Shown: positions 17,967-26,837 of the stretch, piece after piece
Position numbering within the stretch: position 1 is the first letter of the stretch
Layout: each line of letters begins with the position of its first letter
Assembly: GCF_001654965.1 (NCBI RefSeq)
Contig: NZ_LXEV01000034.1
Coordinates: 101,978 to 165,977, forward strand
DNA: 64,000 bases
Reading direction: 5' to 3'
DNA from: Proteus hauseri ATCC 700826
GTDB taxonomy: Bacteria > Pseudomonadota > Gammaproteobacteria > Enterobacterales > Enterobacteriaceae
Made by a program: the position numbers and the translations under genes
Notes under the pieces: model-generated
The model's input: the letters and a program-made list of their open reading frames with translations, nothing else
The model's database searches: none
Told to the model about the DNA's origin: nothing

Positions 17967-20319
17967 TAGTAAACTCCAAAACAACCATGGCGCCACCGTT
18001 TAACGCTGATGCCAAATAAATATCATAACCAAACCGTTGCATAATAGAACGGCAAATAGATAACCCTAATCCCAATCCGACATCTTTTGTGGTGGTAAAT
18101 GGCGTGAAGAGTTTAGGTAAAACATCGGGATTAAATCCTTTACCACTATCAGCAATACCGACGAGTTTACGTTTAGGGTCAACAGATAACAGATCGATTG
18201 AAATCTGACTTTCACCAATGCCCGCTATCGCATCCATCGCATTAACAAATAAGTTAACTAATACTTGCTCTATTTGTGTCGGATCGGCACAGATAGTCAG
18301 CTTATCAGGCACATTATTAATTATTTTACATTGCTGTCGTTTAGAACGAGACTCTACCAACACCATAGCGCTTTCCACCAGCTCTTTTAATGGTGCTGAA
18401 ACAAAACTAATTTCAGATGATGATTTTCTTGAGAAATTACGCAGTGCCGTAATAATTCGATTCATTCGAGCACACAGTTTTTCTATGCGTTCAATAGAAT
18501 CAGGTAATTGCTCATACTTCTGCATCTGTATAGTGAGTTTTGCACTATACAGATAGGTATTAATCGCTGAGAGTGGCTGGTTAAGCTCATGCGCTAAACT
18601 CGTCATTGCCTGACCGACAACCGCCATTTTTGCTGCTTGAACTAACTCTTCTTGTGTCTGAATGAGATGCTTTTGCGCTTGCTCTCTGCGTACTATTTCT
18701 TCATTTAACTGCTGATTTTTCTCTTGTAAATCTTGAGTTTTCAGCGCAACAAGACGCTGAAGTTCTAATCGACTTAACTCTTGGCGAGTAATATCGGTAA
18801 TGGTAACAATATATTTATGTTCTTCTTTATGAGGGTATTCACGAATATTAAATTGCAAGAAATGCGGCTCTCCTGCTTTTATCATTCGGATAATACATTC
18901 ACTTTGACCTAAGCGATAAAGTTGACTAGTAGAGCTAAACTGTGATTTTAACATAGTGCTAGCTTCACCATTAAAGAGCAGCCATAACGGTTTGTTACTT
19001 TGCTCTTTTCCAGTTCCTAATAAAGATGCCGCACTTGGGTTAACCGTTTCCATTCTGCCATCATGATGACACGTAATTAAACTTGCATCGGTATTGTTAA
19101 TTAAATTTAGCGCATTACTGGTTTCAACTTCCTTCATTTGTCGCCAAAATCGCCGTAAACGCCGACTTAACAAACCAATCTCATCTTGGCCATCAATTAA
19201 AACAGGCTCGGTTAAATTTCCTTTCGCCACATTAGCTAAATCGTCACTTAATTTATTGAGTCTTGCGATTAATCGCCTATCAATCAGAATTTTCATCACA
19301 ATAATACTGAGTAACAGCGATACGACAATAATCACAACAATAACGATTTTTCCGGTTCCCATTAGCTTACGTGTATTCGCGTTTAGCTCATTAAGAGATT
19401 CCGTGGTTGCAAAAACATTACCACGTACAGCATCATCAAATTGTGTTAGTTTTTGAGTCAGCTCTGGCGTTAATGCTTTAAGCTTTTTTTCGTTTTCAAC
19501 ATCATCAAGTAAGGTTTGATAAATATCACCACCATAACGAGTGATAGCAATAATTTCTTGCAAGATTTGGCGATGAGCAATGGTTGATGGGAAATTTTTT
19601 AGCTTTTGATTTAATGCAATAATCTCATCAATTTTAACATTAATATAGTGAAAGGCGACATCAATATCACGGCTATAGCGTTGATGCGCAATCTCTTCAA
19701 CTAAACTAATAAGTTCATTTTCCGTCGTAAATAACTCTTGTAAGAGTGTTGACTCAAGCAATAACTGCAAGCTATTTTCTTGAACGTTTTTCTCTTGGAT
19801 CATCTGACTAACATGCCACTCAATTTCATTGAGTAGCGGTTTAATATCTTCCCCCACAGCATCATGCATCCACGCAAGCTGCCCTAGCAATTGAGCCAGC
19901 CTATTTTCGAGTTCACGCCGTTTATCTAATAAAACATCTTGTTCAGCAATAATATTTGTTAACTCATCAACTAAATGAGTATAAAAGTCTCGTTGCGGTT
20001 TTTGTTCTATTGGAAACTGACGCAAGTTATCAAGTAACTGATGAATCTCTTGCTTTTGTTGTTCTGAAATTGATTTACGTTGAGTCTGTTCTCGCTCTTT
20101 TAATAGCATTTGTAAATTGGTGCTATAACGCTCCATATTATAGCTGGTGGTCAACATAGGTAGAGAATCTCCCACTGACGCATTAATTTGTGTCGCCAGT
20201 TTTCCCCACATAAAAAAGATAATTACACCAATAAGTAAGGTGAGTAATGAACTAAAAGTAAACGCCATATAAAGGCGTCTACCTAGTTTGCCAAATTGCT
20301 TAGGCATCAATATTTTCAT
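17944..20319 (-). CDS. pgtB: PgtB-like sensor histidine kinase
   Basis: 791 aa, membrane-bound sensor kinase. Membrane spans at about 17-38 and 325-345 flank a long helical periplasmic region; then HAMP, a PAS-like region (about 395-510), a coiled coil, HisKA with HELNQPLSAINTYL, and an ATPase domain with VNLFVNAMDA (N box), IADSGKGF (G1) and GLGLGLSI (G2). It should phosphorylate PgtA. Salmonella PgtB is described as shorter; the longer N-terminal sensor is notable. Middle gene of pgtC-pgtB-pgtA. Confidence 0.88.
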   Translation of the reverse strand: MKILMPKQFGKLGRRLYMAFTFSSLLTLLIGVIIFFMWGKLATQINASVGDSLPMLTTSYNMERYSTNLQMLLKEREQTQRKSISEQQKQEIHQLLDNLRQFPIEQKPQRDFYTHLVDELTNIIAEQDVLLDKRRELENRLAQLLGQLAWMHDAVGEDIKPLLNEIEWHVSQMIQEKNVQENSLQLLLESTLLQELFTTENELISLVEEIAHQRYSRDIDVAFHYINVKIDEIIALNQKLKNFPSTIAHRQILQEIIAITRYGGDIYQTLLDDVENEKKLKALTPELTQKLTQFDDAVRGNVFATTESLNELNANTRKLMGTGKIVIVVIIVVSLLLSIIVMKILIDRRLIARLNKLSDDLANVAKGNLTEPVLIDGQDEIGLLSRRLRRFWRQMKEVETSNALNLINNTDASLITCHHDGRMETVNPSAASLLGTGKEQSNKPLWLLFNGEASTMLKSQFSSTSQLYRLGQSECIIRMIKAGEPHFLQFNIREYPHKEEHKYIVTITDITRQELSRLELQRLVALKTQDLQEKNQQLNEEIVRREQAQKHLIQTQEELVQAAKMAVVGQAMTSLAHELNQPLSAINTYLYSAKLTIQMQKYEQLPDSIERIEKLCARMNRIITALRNFSRKSSSEISFVSAPLKELVESAMVLVESRSKRQQCKIINNVPDKLTICADPTQIEQVLVNLFVNAMDAIAGIGESQISIDLLSVDPKRKLVGIADSGKGFNPDVLPKLFTPFTTTKDVGLGLGLSICRSIMQRFGYDIYLASALNGGAMVVLEFTNDTITDA

Positions 20320-20376
20320 CCGTAATACCTTTCATTAAAACAGCGCTTCCTGCTGTATATCTGTACCACAAGGCGA

Positions 20377-21666
20377 TCAGGGTGATTTGGTTTCTTTAAG
20401 TAAAGCCAGTGCTTGCTCTAGATTTTGTGCTTCTTGTGTACGCCATTGATAAAGCACAGCCAATGCTTGATCTGAATATTCTCGTTGATCAGCTTCTTTC
20501 ATAAATAACGCTTGAAGTGTCGGAGAATTGGCTTCTTTCTCACTAATTAATACTGTACTGGCTATTTCTCTTGCTTTACTGATTGCTAAAACTCGCTCAG
20601 GTGTTTTGTTTTCTTGTTTTTCGGCTTCATGAATGTCATTCCATACTTGTCTCATTAAAGGGAAATTATGGGTGATCATTTGGTCAAATAGCGCGTTAAC
20701 AACTTCACTTCGACGATAAGCTTCATTGCTATTTAAAATAAATTCGGTGTTATTTGCCAGCTCATCGTTATTGCCTAAGATCTCTTTGCTTAGTGGAATT
20801 TTTGCCATATCGCTTTTATAAATAATCTCTTGTCCTTCATCGGACAAAAGAAAGGCAATAAATTTTGCCGCCGTTTCACGTTTACTACTTTCAGCCACTA
20901 TCGCTAAATAAGCAGGCAAAATGATTGATTTATCGAAATAACTAAATTCAACAAAATCAAAGCGTTTTTGGTGATTAAAGGCATAGTTATCAATAATAGG
21001 CCCAGCGCCAACAATGCCCCTAGCAATGGCGTCACCAACACGAGCACTACGCGCTGAAATGGAAGATAAATTTCCGCTAGTCTCAAGGAGAATCTGCCAG
21101 CCTTTATCCCAACCGTACTCTTGCAATACATTTTCAACCATCAATTGCATAGTGCCAGAGTTTGCAGGCGTCGTCATAGTGAGGTGCCCTTGATAAATTG
21201 GATTACTCAGATCAACCCAACTTCTAGGTGCTGGAATACCATGTTTTTGTAAATACTGTGTATTACTCATAATACCAATACCGGAATAACCGACAGTGGT
21301 TATTTTGTCATTTAAAATATCGCTATGACGCATTAGCCATTTGGGCGTTTCATACTTAACAGGCAAACGTGCCAGTAAACCTTCTCTATCTAAATGATGA
21401 AAAAAGTTTGCTGAAGATGACATAACAATATCAACAGGTTGTGTTGGATACTGCTTCATCATACGCGTCGCAATAGCAACGCGACGATACACAACCTGAA
21501 CTTTTGTATCAGGATAACGTGCGCTAAAAGCCTCGGTTAAAGGGCGCATTGGTGTATCAGAAAGTGTCGTCAGAATAATGAGAGGCTGTTCATCACTACG
21601 CACAGGCGTGATAAACAGCCAACTAAACAGTAAACAGACGAGGCTAAGTGTTATTTTTATTCTCAT
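20377..21666 (-). CDS. pgtC: PgtC-like periplasmic regulatory binding protein
   Basis: 429 aa with a signal peptide (residues 1-24, ending FITPVRSDE). The fold is that of ABC iron/solute-binding proteins (LIILTTLSDTPMRPLTEAF, DIVMSSSANFFHHLDREG, GYSGIGIMSNTQYL, AKFIAFLLSDEGQEII). In Salmonella PgtC acts with PgtB to sense phosphoglycerates outside and relieve repression of signalling; it is not a transport subunit. First gene of the regulator operon, divergent from pgtP, with 57 bp to pgtB. Confidence 0.87.
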   Translation of the reverse strand: MRIKITLSLVCLLFSWLFITPVRSDEQPLIILTTLSDTPMRPLTEAFSARYPDTKVQVVYRRVAIATRMMKQYPTQPVDIVMSSSANFFHHLDREGLLARLPVKYETPKWLMRHSDILNDKITTVGYSGIGIMSNTQYLQKHGIPAPRSWVDLSNPIYQGHLTMTTPANSGTMQLMVENVLQEYGWDKGWQILLETSGNLSSISARSARVGDAIARGIVGAGPIIDNYAFNHQKRFDFVEFSYFDKSIILPAYLAIVAESSKRETAAKFIAFLLSDEGQEIIYKSDMAKIPLSKEILGNNDELANNTEFILNSNEAYRRSEVVNALFDQMITHNFPLMRQVWNDIHEAEKQENKTPERVLAISKAREIASTVLISEKEANSPTLQALFMKEADQREYSDQALAVLYQWRTQEAQNLEQALALLKETKSP

Positions 21667-21978
21667 GACATACCCCTGGTTTTATTTTGAATAAACATAA
21701 AAATGTGTCGAACTTCAAACTTCTGATATTTAGCAATATTTATTATTTTTAGCTGATGAGTCTTTAATGACTCATTTGTAGAAATGATACGACGATATCT
21801 TCACTCATTTTTAAACCAACACCAAATAGCGATGTTACAAATTTGACTCATCAATTGAGCCGAATGTGTCATCGCTGACTCAAAAACCCACTTTTGCACC
21901 AAGATGGCCTAAATGAATAGCATCAGCTCTGAAAACCAAAATCAGCTTCAGACATGAATAATATTCGGAGTCATCTCT
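21667..21978. promoter_or_regulatory. pgtC-pgtP divergent control region with repeated TGACTCA motifs
   Basis: 312 bp. ATGAGTC (21756-21762) and GACTCAT (21769-21775) form an inverted repeat. Further copies are CACTCAT (near 21802), GACTCA (21845-21850, followed by TTGAGC, an imperfect dyad) and TGACTCA (21876-21882). A motif repeated four to five times before a two-component-controlled promoter suggests PgtA binding sites; this is inferred. No sigma-54 -24/-12 element was found. Confidence 0.55.
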
Positions 21979-23316
21979 ATGCTAAGTTTCTTTAAAACCA
22001 GAAAGGATCTGCCGCTGTTAGAAGCGTCAAGTGAAAAGATCCGCGCAATATATAAAAAGCATCAATGGCAGGTCTTCCTCGGCCTCGTTCTTGGTTATGC
22101 CATGTTCTATGTAGTCCGTATGGCACTCAGTGTGGTGAAAAAACCTATGCTGGATGCGGGTATCGTAACAACGTCTGAGCTCGGTTTAATGGGTTCTGCG
22201 TTCTTCTTTACCTACGCATTTGGTAAGTTCTCTAACGGTTTCTTGTCAGATTATGCCAATATCGGACGCTTTATGTCCATCTCGTTGATTGCATCTTCTT
22301 TCATTTGTATTTTTATGGGGATGTCAACCGCTAGCCTGTTCTTTATCCTGTTATGGGGTATTAATGGTTGGTTCCAATCTGTAGGTTCAGCACCTTCTTG
22401 TGTGTCGATCTTCCAATGGTTCTCACCAAAACAACGCGGTACCGTTTATTCCATCTGGGGTGGTTCACGTAATATCGGTGAAGCTATCACTTGGATCTTA
22501 ACAGCCACTATAGTGAGCTTCTTCGGCTGGCGTGCAGGTTTCATTGGTGCTGGTATCGCAGGTATTGCTGCGGGTATCATTTTACTGATGATCTTAAAAG
22601 ACCGTCCTCGTACTTATGGTTTACCTGACCCAGCAACAGCTTATGGCGAAGATTCAGAAACCGTTAAATCAAGTGACCCGAAAGAAACTCGTCGTGCTCA
22701 ACTATTTGTTTTAAAACAACCTACTGTATGGATTATCGCAGCAGCTTGTGCGGCAATGTACATCTCTCGCTATGCAATCAGCTCATGGGCTGTCCTTTAC
22801 CTACAAGGTTCAAAAGGATACTCACTGATTGATGCTGGTTTCGCAATGTCTACCTACCCTATTGCTGGCTTCTTTGGCGCAATCTTAGCGGGTATGGCGT
22901 CTGACAAACTATTTAACGCTAACCGTCATATTCCTACACTGATTTATGGTCTTGCTAACATCGCAGGTTTCGCACTGATGTTCTGGGGTCCTCAAAACCG
23001 TGTAATGGATGCTGTTGCATTAAGTATGGTTGGTTTCGCAATGGGTGGTCTGGTTGTGTTCTTAGCAGGTTTAACCGCTTGTGATCTGATGCCGAAAAAC
23101 GCAGTAGGTGCAGTAAAAGGCTTTATTGGACTGTTTGCTTACATCGCAGCCTCTGCTCAAGAGTTAATTTCAGCATCACTGATTAAAGTGACTGAAGTTG
23201 GTGATATCACTCACTACGACTTCACTACAGTACAGTACTTCTGGATTGGTTCTGCCATCGTTTCCATGATCTTAGCTACGCTGGTCTGGAATGCGAAAAA
23301 AGTCACCATGAATTAA
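21979..23316 (+). CDS. pgtP: PgtP-like phosphoglycerate/PEP transporter
   Basis: 445 aa, major-facilitator membrane protein of the organophosphate:phosphate antiporter family (UhpT, GlpT, PgtP). About 12 hydrophobic spans; hallmark stretches are VFLGLVLGYAMFYVVRMALS, FSNGFLSDYANIGRFM and GINGWFQSVGSAPSCVSIFQ. It imports 3-phosphoglycerate, 2-phosphoglycerate and PEP in exchange for phosphate. RBS GGAG 8 bases before the ATG. Divergent from pgtCBA, which should control it. Codon use here is less AT-rich than in neighbours, as is common for well-expressed genes. Confidence 0.93.
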   Translation: MLSFFKTRKDLPLLEASSEKIRAIYKKHQWQVFLGLVLGYAMFYVVRMALSVVKKPMLDAGIVTTSELGLMGSAFFFTYAFGKFSNGFLSDYANIGRFMSISLIASSFICIFMGMSTASLFFILLWGINGWFQSVGSAPSCVSIFQWFSPKQRGTVYSIWGGSRNIGEAITWILTATIVSFFGWRAGFIGAGIAGIAAGIILLMILKDRPRTYGLPDPATAYGEDSETVKSSDPKETRRAQLFVLKQPTVWIIAAACAAMYISRYAISSWAVLYLQGSKGYSLIDAGFAMSTYPIAGFFGAILAGMASDKLFNANRHIPTLIYGLANIAGFALMFWGPQNRVMDAVALSMVGFAMGGLVVFLAGLTACDLMPKNAVGAVKGFIGLFAYIAASAQELISASLIKVTEVGDITHYDFTTVQYFWIGSAIVSMILATLVWNAKKVTMN

Positions 23317-23337
23317 TGAATTAATTAAGTTGTCACT

Positions 23338-23361
23338 GAGGGATGCTATTAGGCATCCCTC
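23338..23361 (+). terminator. Hairpin between pgtP and pyruvate kinase gene
   Basis: GAGGGATGC - TATTAG - GCATCCCTC, perfect 9-bp stem, followed by CTTAAAAAG rather than a T-run. Probably a partial terminator or processing/stability element within a pgtP-pyk transcript. Confidence 0.6.
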
Positions 23362-23381
23362 CTTAAAAAGAGAATGTCATT

Positions 23382-24833
23382 ATGCGTAAGACTAAAATTG
23401 TTGCGACTCTTGGCCCAGCTAGCTGCTCAGAACAGATGATTGAAAAACTGATTCTGGCAGGCGCTAACGTATTTCGTTTAAATTTTTCACATGGCACTAG
23501 CGAACAACATCAGGCAACAGCCGCAACTATCCGTCAGGTCGCAGAAAAACATCGTGTATTCATCGGGATCTTAGCTGACCTGCAAGGCCCGAAAATTCGT
23601 ATCGCTAACTTTAAAAATGATTCTATTCAATTACAGCAAGGCGATAGCTTTATCCTAAATGCAGATCTCGATGCAACATTAGGTGATGAGCAACAAGTTG
23701 GCTTAGATTATCCGCAACTTGTTCAAGAAGTTACACCAGGGAATATTCTGTTACTGGACGACGGTAATATTCAATTACAAGTCAGTGGCGTAAATAATAA
23801 TAAAATTGAAACCAAAGTTACTGTAGGCGGAAAGCTTTCTAACCGTAAAGGCATTAACTTACTGGGTGGTGGGTTATCTGCCCCTGCATTAACTGATAAA
23901 GACAAGCAAGACATACACACAGCAGCTGCAATTAAAGCAGATTATATCGCCGTTTCATTCCCACGTAATGGCGCAGATATTGAATATGCTCGTGAACTGA
24001 TTATTGCTGCCGGTAGTAATGCAAAAATCGTGGCAAAAGTAGAGCGTGCAGAAGTCGTTTCCTGTGAAGAAAATATGGACGATATCATTAACGCCTCTGA
24101 TGTCATTATGGTTGCTCGTGGCGATTTAGCCGTAGAAATTGGGGATGCAAGTTTACCTGGGGCACAAAAACAGTTAATTGCTCGTTGTCGCGCTTTGGGT
24201 TGCCCTGTGATTACAGCAACGCAAATGATGGAGTCAATGATTGAAAGCCCAATGCCAACGCGCGCAGAAGTGATGGATATCGCTAACGCCATAGGCGATG
24301 GTACTGATGCCGTAATGTTATCTGCCGAAACTGCCGCAGGTAAATATCCGGTTGAAGCAGTAAGCGCAATGGCACGCGTTGCTGAAGGTGCAGAACGTTC
24401 TTTTGCTGCTAATGCAGAAAATCCGTGGCAATCACCTTCTTATTATTCACAAACAGGACGTTGGATAGCCTTAGCTGCTGCAACAACTGCATTTCATGAT
24501 GACAAACATCTTAGTGTTGCGGCTCTAACAGAAAATGGCAAATCAGTGACTTTATTATCACGTTTTATGCCAAATAATACCGTTTATGCATTAACTGATA
24601 ATCCCGTATTAGCAGGGCAGCTCACTGTATTACGCGGTGTAACACCTGTGGCTTATCAACGCAAAAATCATACTGATTGCGATGAAAGCATCATGCAAAA
24701 ACTACATGCAGATGGATTATTAACAGACATGAATTCACTCTTAATTACCCGTTTATCTACTTTTGAGAAAACAGGTGATAGCGATTGCTGCCATCTTGTT
24801 TCAGTAAAACAAGCACAACCAGCAACAGCTTGA
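23382..24833 (+). CDS. Pyruvate kinase (PykA-like)
   Basis: 483 aa; converts PEP and ADP to pyruvate and ATP. RTKIVATLGPAS, FRLNFSHG, ADLQGPKIR, KIVAKVERAE (catalytic Lys), MVARGDLAVEIG and TATQMMESMIESPMPTRAE are all present. The GGGLSAPALTDKDKQDI stretch is closer to E. coli PykA than PykF. It follows pgtP by 65 bp on the same strand and could directly use PEP imported by PgtP; the link is an inference. It may be an extra isozyme, since a housekeeping gene would be expected elsewhere. Confidence 0.92.
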   Translation: MRKTKIVATLGPASCSEQMIEKLILAGANVFRLNFSHGTSEQHQATAATIRQVAEKHRVFIGILADLQGPKIRIANFKNDSIQLQQGDSFILNADLDATLGDEQQVGLDYPQLVQEVTPGNILLLDDGNIQLQVSGVNNNKIETKVTVGGKLSNRKGINLLGGGLSAPALTDKDKQDIHTAAAIKADYIAVSFPRNGADIEYARELIIAAGSNAKIVAKVERAEVVSCEENMDDIINASDVIMVARGDLAVEIGDASLPGAQKQLIARCRALGCPVITATQMMESMIESPMPTRAEVMDIANAIGDGTDAVMLSAETAAGKYPVEAVSAMARVAEGAERSFAANAENPWQSPSYYSQTGRWIALAAATTAFHDDKHLSVAALTENGKSVTLLSRFMPNNTVYALTDNPVLAGQLTVLRGVTPVAYQRKNHTDCDESIMQKLHADGLLTDMNSLLITRLSTFEKTGDSDCCHLVSVKQAQPATA

Positions 24834-24908
24834 GTGTCTTCCATCAAGGGGCTTATGAGAGAGGCAACCTGAAGTAAATAACAAGAAAAAGAGCACACCA
24901 AATCGTTT

Positions 24909-24940
24909 TAGCCACAAGGATTGTGGCTATTTTTATTTTA
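24909..24940. terminator. Terminator after pyruvate kinase gene
   Basis: TAGCCACAA - GGA - TTGTGGCTA followed by TTTTTATTTT; perfect 9-bp stem with a strong T-run for the plus strand; also lies at the end of the minus-strand gene. Confidence 0.88.
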
Positions 24941-25336
24941 ATCTTCGCAAGGATAAGCATCTTGCAATGCTGCAATATAAATTAACTCAATAGGGCTATC
25001 AGCCTGTTTCTTTTTGACTAAAGGATTTTTTTCCAAGTAGTTATCCAAATGTTCAATCATAAAATCTGCATTTTGTATCGTCTTAGGCGGTGGACAATAA
25101 AGTAATTTAAAATCAGTATCTTTATTGTGAATTTTTACTGCAACTGCATAAAAATTAAAGCCGTTAGCAATACCATTAAAGTAAGCTTGAGAAATCGATT
25201 TAAACTCTTCGCTGGTTTTTTCCTGCGTAAGAAGTTGTTTTACTTCAAGATATCCACTTAATGTAATTGCTTGTGAATACAGTGGAAATAACAACATTCC
25301 CCCAATTATAGTTCTTAATATCACGCCCTTTTTCAT
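24938..25336 (-). CDS. Small secreted Rap1a/Tai-like protein
   Basis: 132 aa from the ATG at 25336, which has AAGGA seven bases upstream; two earlier in-frame ATGs lack this. Signal peptide about 1-22 (ending LYSQA). The mature part fits the Rap1a/Tai pattern: YFNGIANGFNFYAVAV, LLYCPPPKTIQNADFMIEHL, YLEKNP and the terminal AALQDAYPCED, with two cysteines likely bonded. Members of this family are periplasmic immunity proteins against type VI secretion amidase effectors; no effector gene is beside it, so it would be an orphan. The family assignment is by eye. Confidence 0.6.
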   Translation of the reverse strand: MKKGVILRTIIGGMLLFPLYSQAITLSGYLEVKQLLTQEKTSEEFKSISQAYFNGIANGFNFYAVAVKIHNKDTDFKLLYCPPPKTIQNADFMIEHLDNYLEKNPLVKKKQADSPIELIYIAALQDAYPCED

Positions 25337-25608
25337 CAGCATTCCTTTTTTCATAAAATAAATGATATTTTTATTTTAGTTGTTTTATTCAATTAAAAAT
25401 ATCCGTAGAAAATATCTTTTAGAAACGAGGTCACCGATTAAACAAGTCAATAAATTGTGATCTGTTACGCAATTGGGATGGTTTCCAAACTAATTGGCTG
25501 TTTTATACTTTACAAAAAATATAATTAGGTGCATAAATATCATTAATAAACGATTTCATATAAAAAAAACACTTTTTAGTTTTGTTTCTAAACAAATGGA
25601 GTAATAGC

Positions 25609-26796
25609 GTGACACCTAACGTGCCCAATACATTACGGCAAATGAATGCTTCTCTTGTATTAAATGTCATTCGCCATCAAGGCCCTTTGTCACGTGCTCA
25701 GATTGCAAAAATAAGTGGCATCACAAAAGCAACGGTATCTGAGATCATCAATGATTTACTTGAAGAAAAAATCGTTTATGAAAGTGGAATTAGCGATCAG
25801 TCAGGGCAAGGTAGAAGAGGCATATTAGTTAATTACGATCCTCAGCATAGCCTAGGTGTGAGTGTTGATTTAGGTGGAACAAAAATTGCGTATGCCGTTT
25901 TTAACTTAAATGCTGACCTACTTTATGAGTATCAAGAACCAACCTTTGACACGGATGATCGTGAACTCTTTTTAGCAAAATTTGCACAAAGTATTGAGAA
26001 TGTGATCGATAAAAGCGGCGTAGACCGCAAAAAGATCAATGTTATCGGCGTTGCCACACCAGGGATCATCGATATCAAAAATGGGGTTGTACTTGAAGGC
26101 TCACCCAATTTACCACAATGGGATAATTTGCCATTAGCACAACATCTTACAAACAAGCTTGGCGTACAAGTTGTTCTGGAAAATGACATTCGTGCTGCAC
26201 TTGTGGGGGAAATGTGGAAAGGACGTTGTCGCCACACTCATAGCTGTGCATTAATCGGCATCGGAACAGGTTTAGGTTCGGCACTATTGATGGATGGAAA
26301 AGTGATCCGCGGCGCAAACAATGCTGCAGGTGAAATTGGCTATATGATGTTTGCCCGCGATCACCTTTTTCGTAACTGGCGTAATAAAGGCTGCTTTGAA
26401 AGCTTTTGTTCTGGCTCTGGCTTAAGCGAACGCATGACAGGTTTACGTGATGAGCACCTTAGCGCTATTGAAATTATTAACGCAGCTCAACAAGGCGACT
26501 CACTTGCTCAGTCATTAATTGAAGAAATGGCGGACTATCTTGCTATAGGTATTATGAATTTAGTTGCCATTGCGAATCTAGAAAAAGTGGTACTAACCGG
26601 AGGAATGACACGTTCAGCTGAGGCTTTTTTACCGCGTGTACAAGCCAATTTAGATAGACATTTATTTGCTAACACAAAAGTAAGTATCGAGCTTTCTGAA
26701 CTATGGGAAAAAGGCCCGTTATATGGCATCGCCATATTAGCCCTTGCAACGGCTTACCCTTCTATTCAGTTTATGCCCGAAATCCAACTGAGATAA
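25609..26796 (+). CDS. ROK-family transcriptional regulator
   Basis: 395 aa from GTG 25609 (GGAG 10 bases before). N-terminal winged HTH at about 8-70 (RAQIAKISGITKATVSEIINDLL), then a ROK sugar-kinase-like domain (VDLGGTKIAYAVF, ALIGIGTGLGSALLMDG, NNAAGEIGYMMF). The Zn-site motif is incomplete: the usual CxCGxxGCxE reads NWRNKGCFES, so zinc binding is doubtful. Relatives (Mlc, NagC, XylR) repress sugar genes. The next two genes are on the same strand with short gaps, so it likely controls them and itself. Confidence 0.87.
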   Translation: MTPNVPNTLRQMNASLVLNVIRHQGPLSRAQIAKISGITKATVSEIINDLLEEKIVYESGISDQSGQGRRGILVNYDPQHSLGVSVDLGGTKIAYAVFNLNADLLYEYQEPTFDTDDRELFLAKFAQSIENVIDKSGVDRKKINVIGVATPGIIDIKNGVVLEGSPNLPQWDNLPLAQHLTNKLGVQVVLENDIRAALVGEMWKGRCRHTHSCALIGIGTGLGSALLMDGKVIRGANNAAGEIGYMMFARDHLFRNWRNKGCFESFCSGSGLSERMTGLRDEHLSAIEIINAAQQGDSLAQSLIEEMADYLAIGIMNLVAIANLEKVVLTGGMTRSAEAFLPRVQANLDRHLFANTKVSIELSELWEKGPLYGIAILALATAYPSIQFMPEIQLR

Positions 26797-26837
26797 CCCT
26801 AAATAAAAGAGTCTATTAAACGAGATGGGAGCAACTC

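Noticed and set aside
25456..25471. CRP-like TGTGA-TCTGTT-ACGCA upstream of the ROK gene
   Set aside because: The second half-site has two mismatches; left as unproven.
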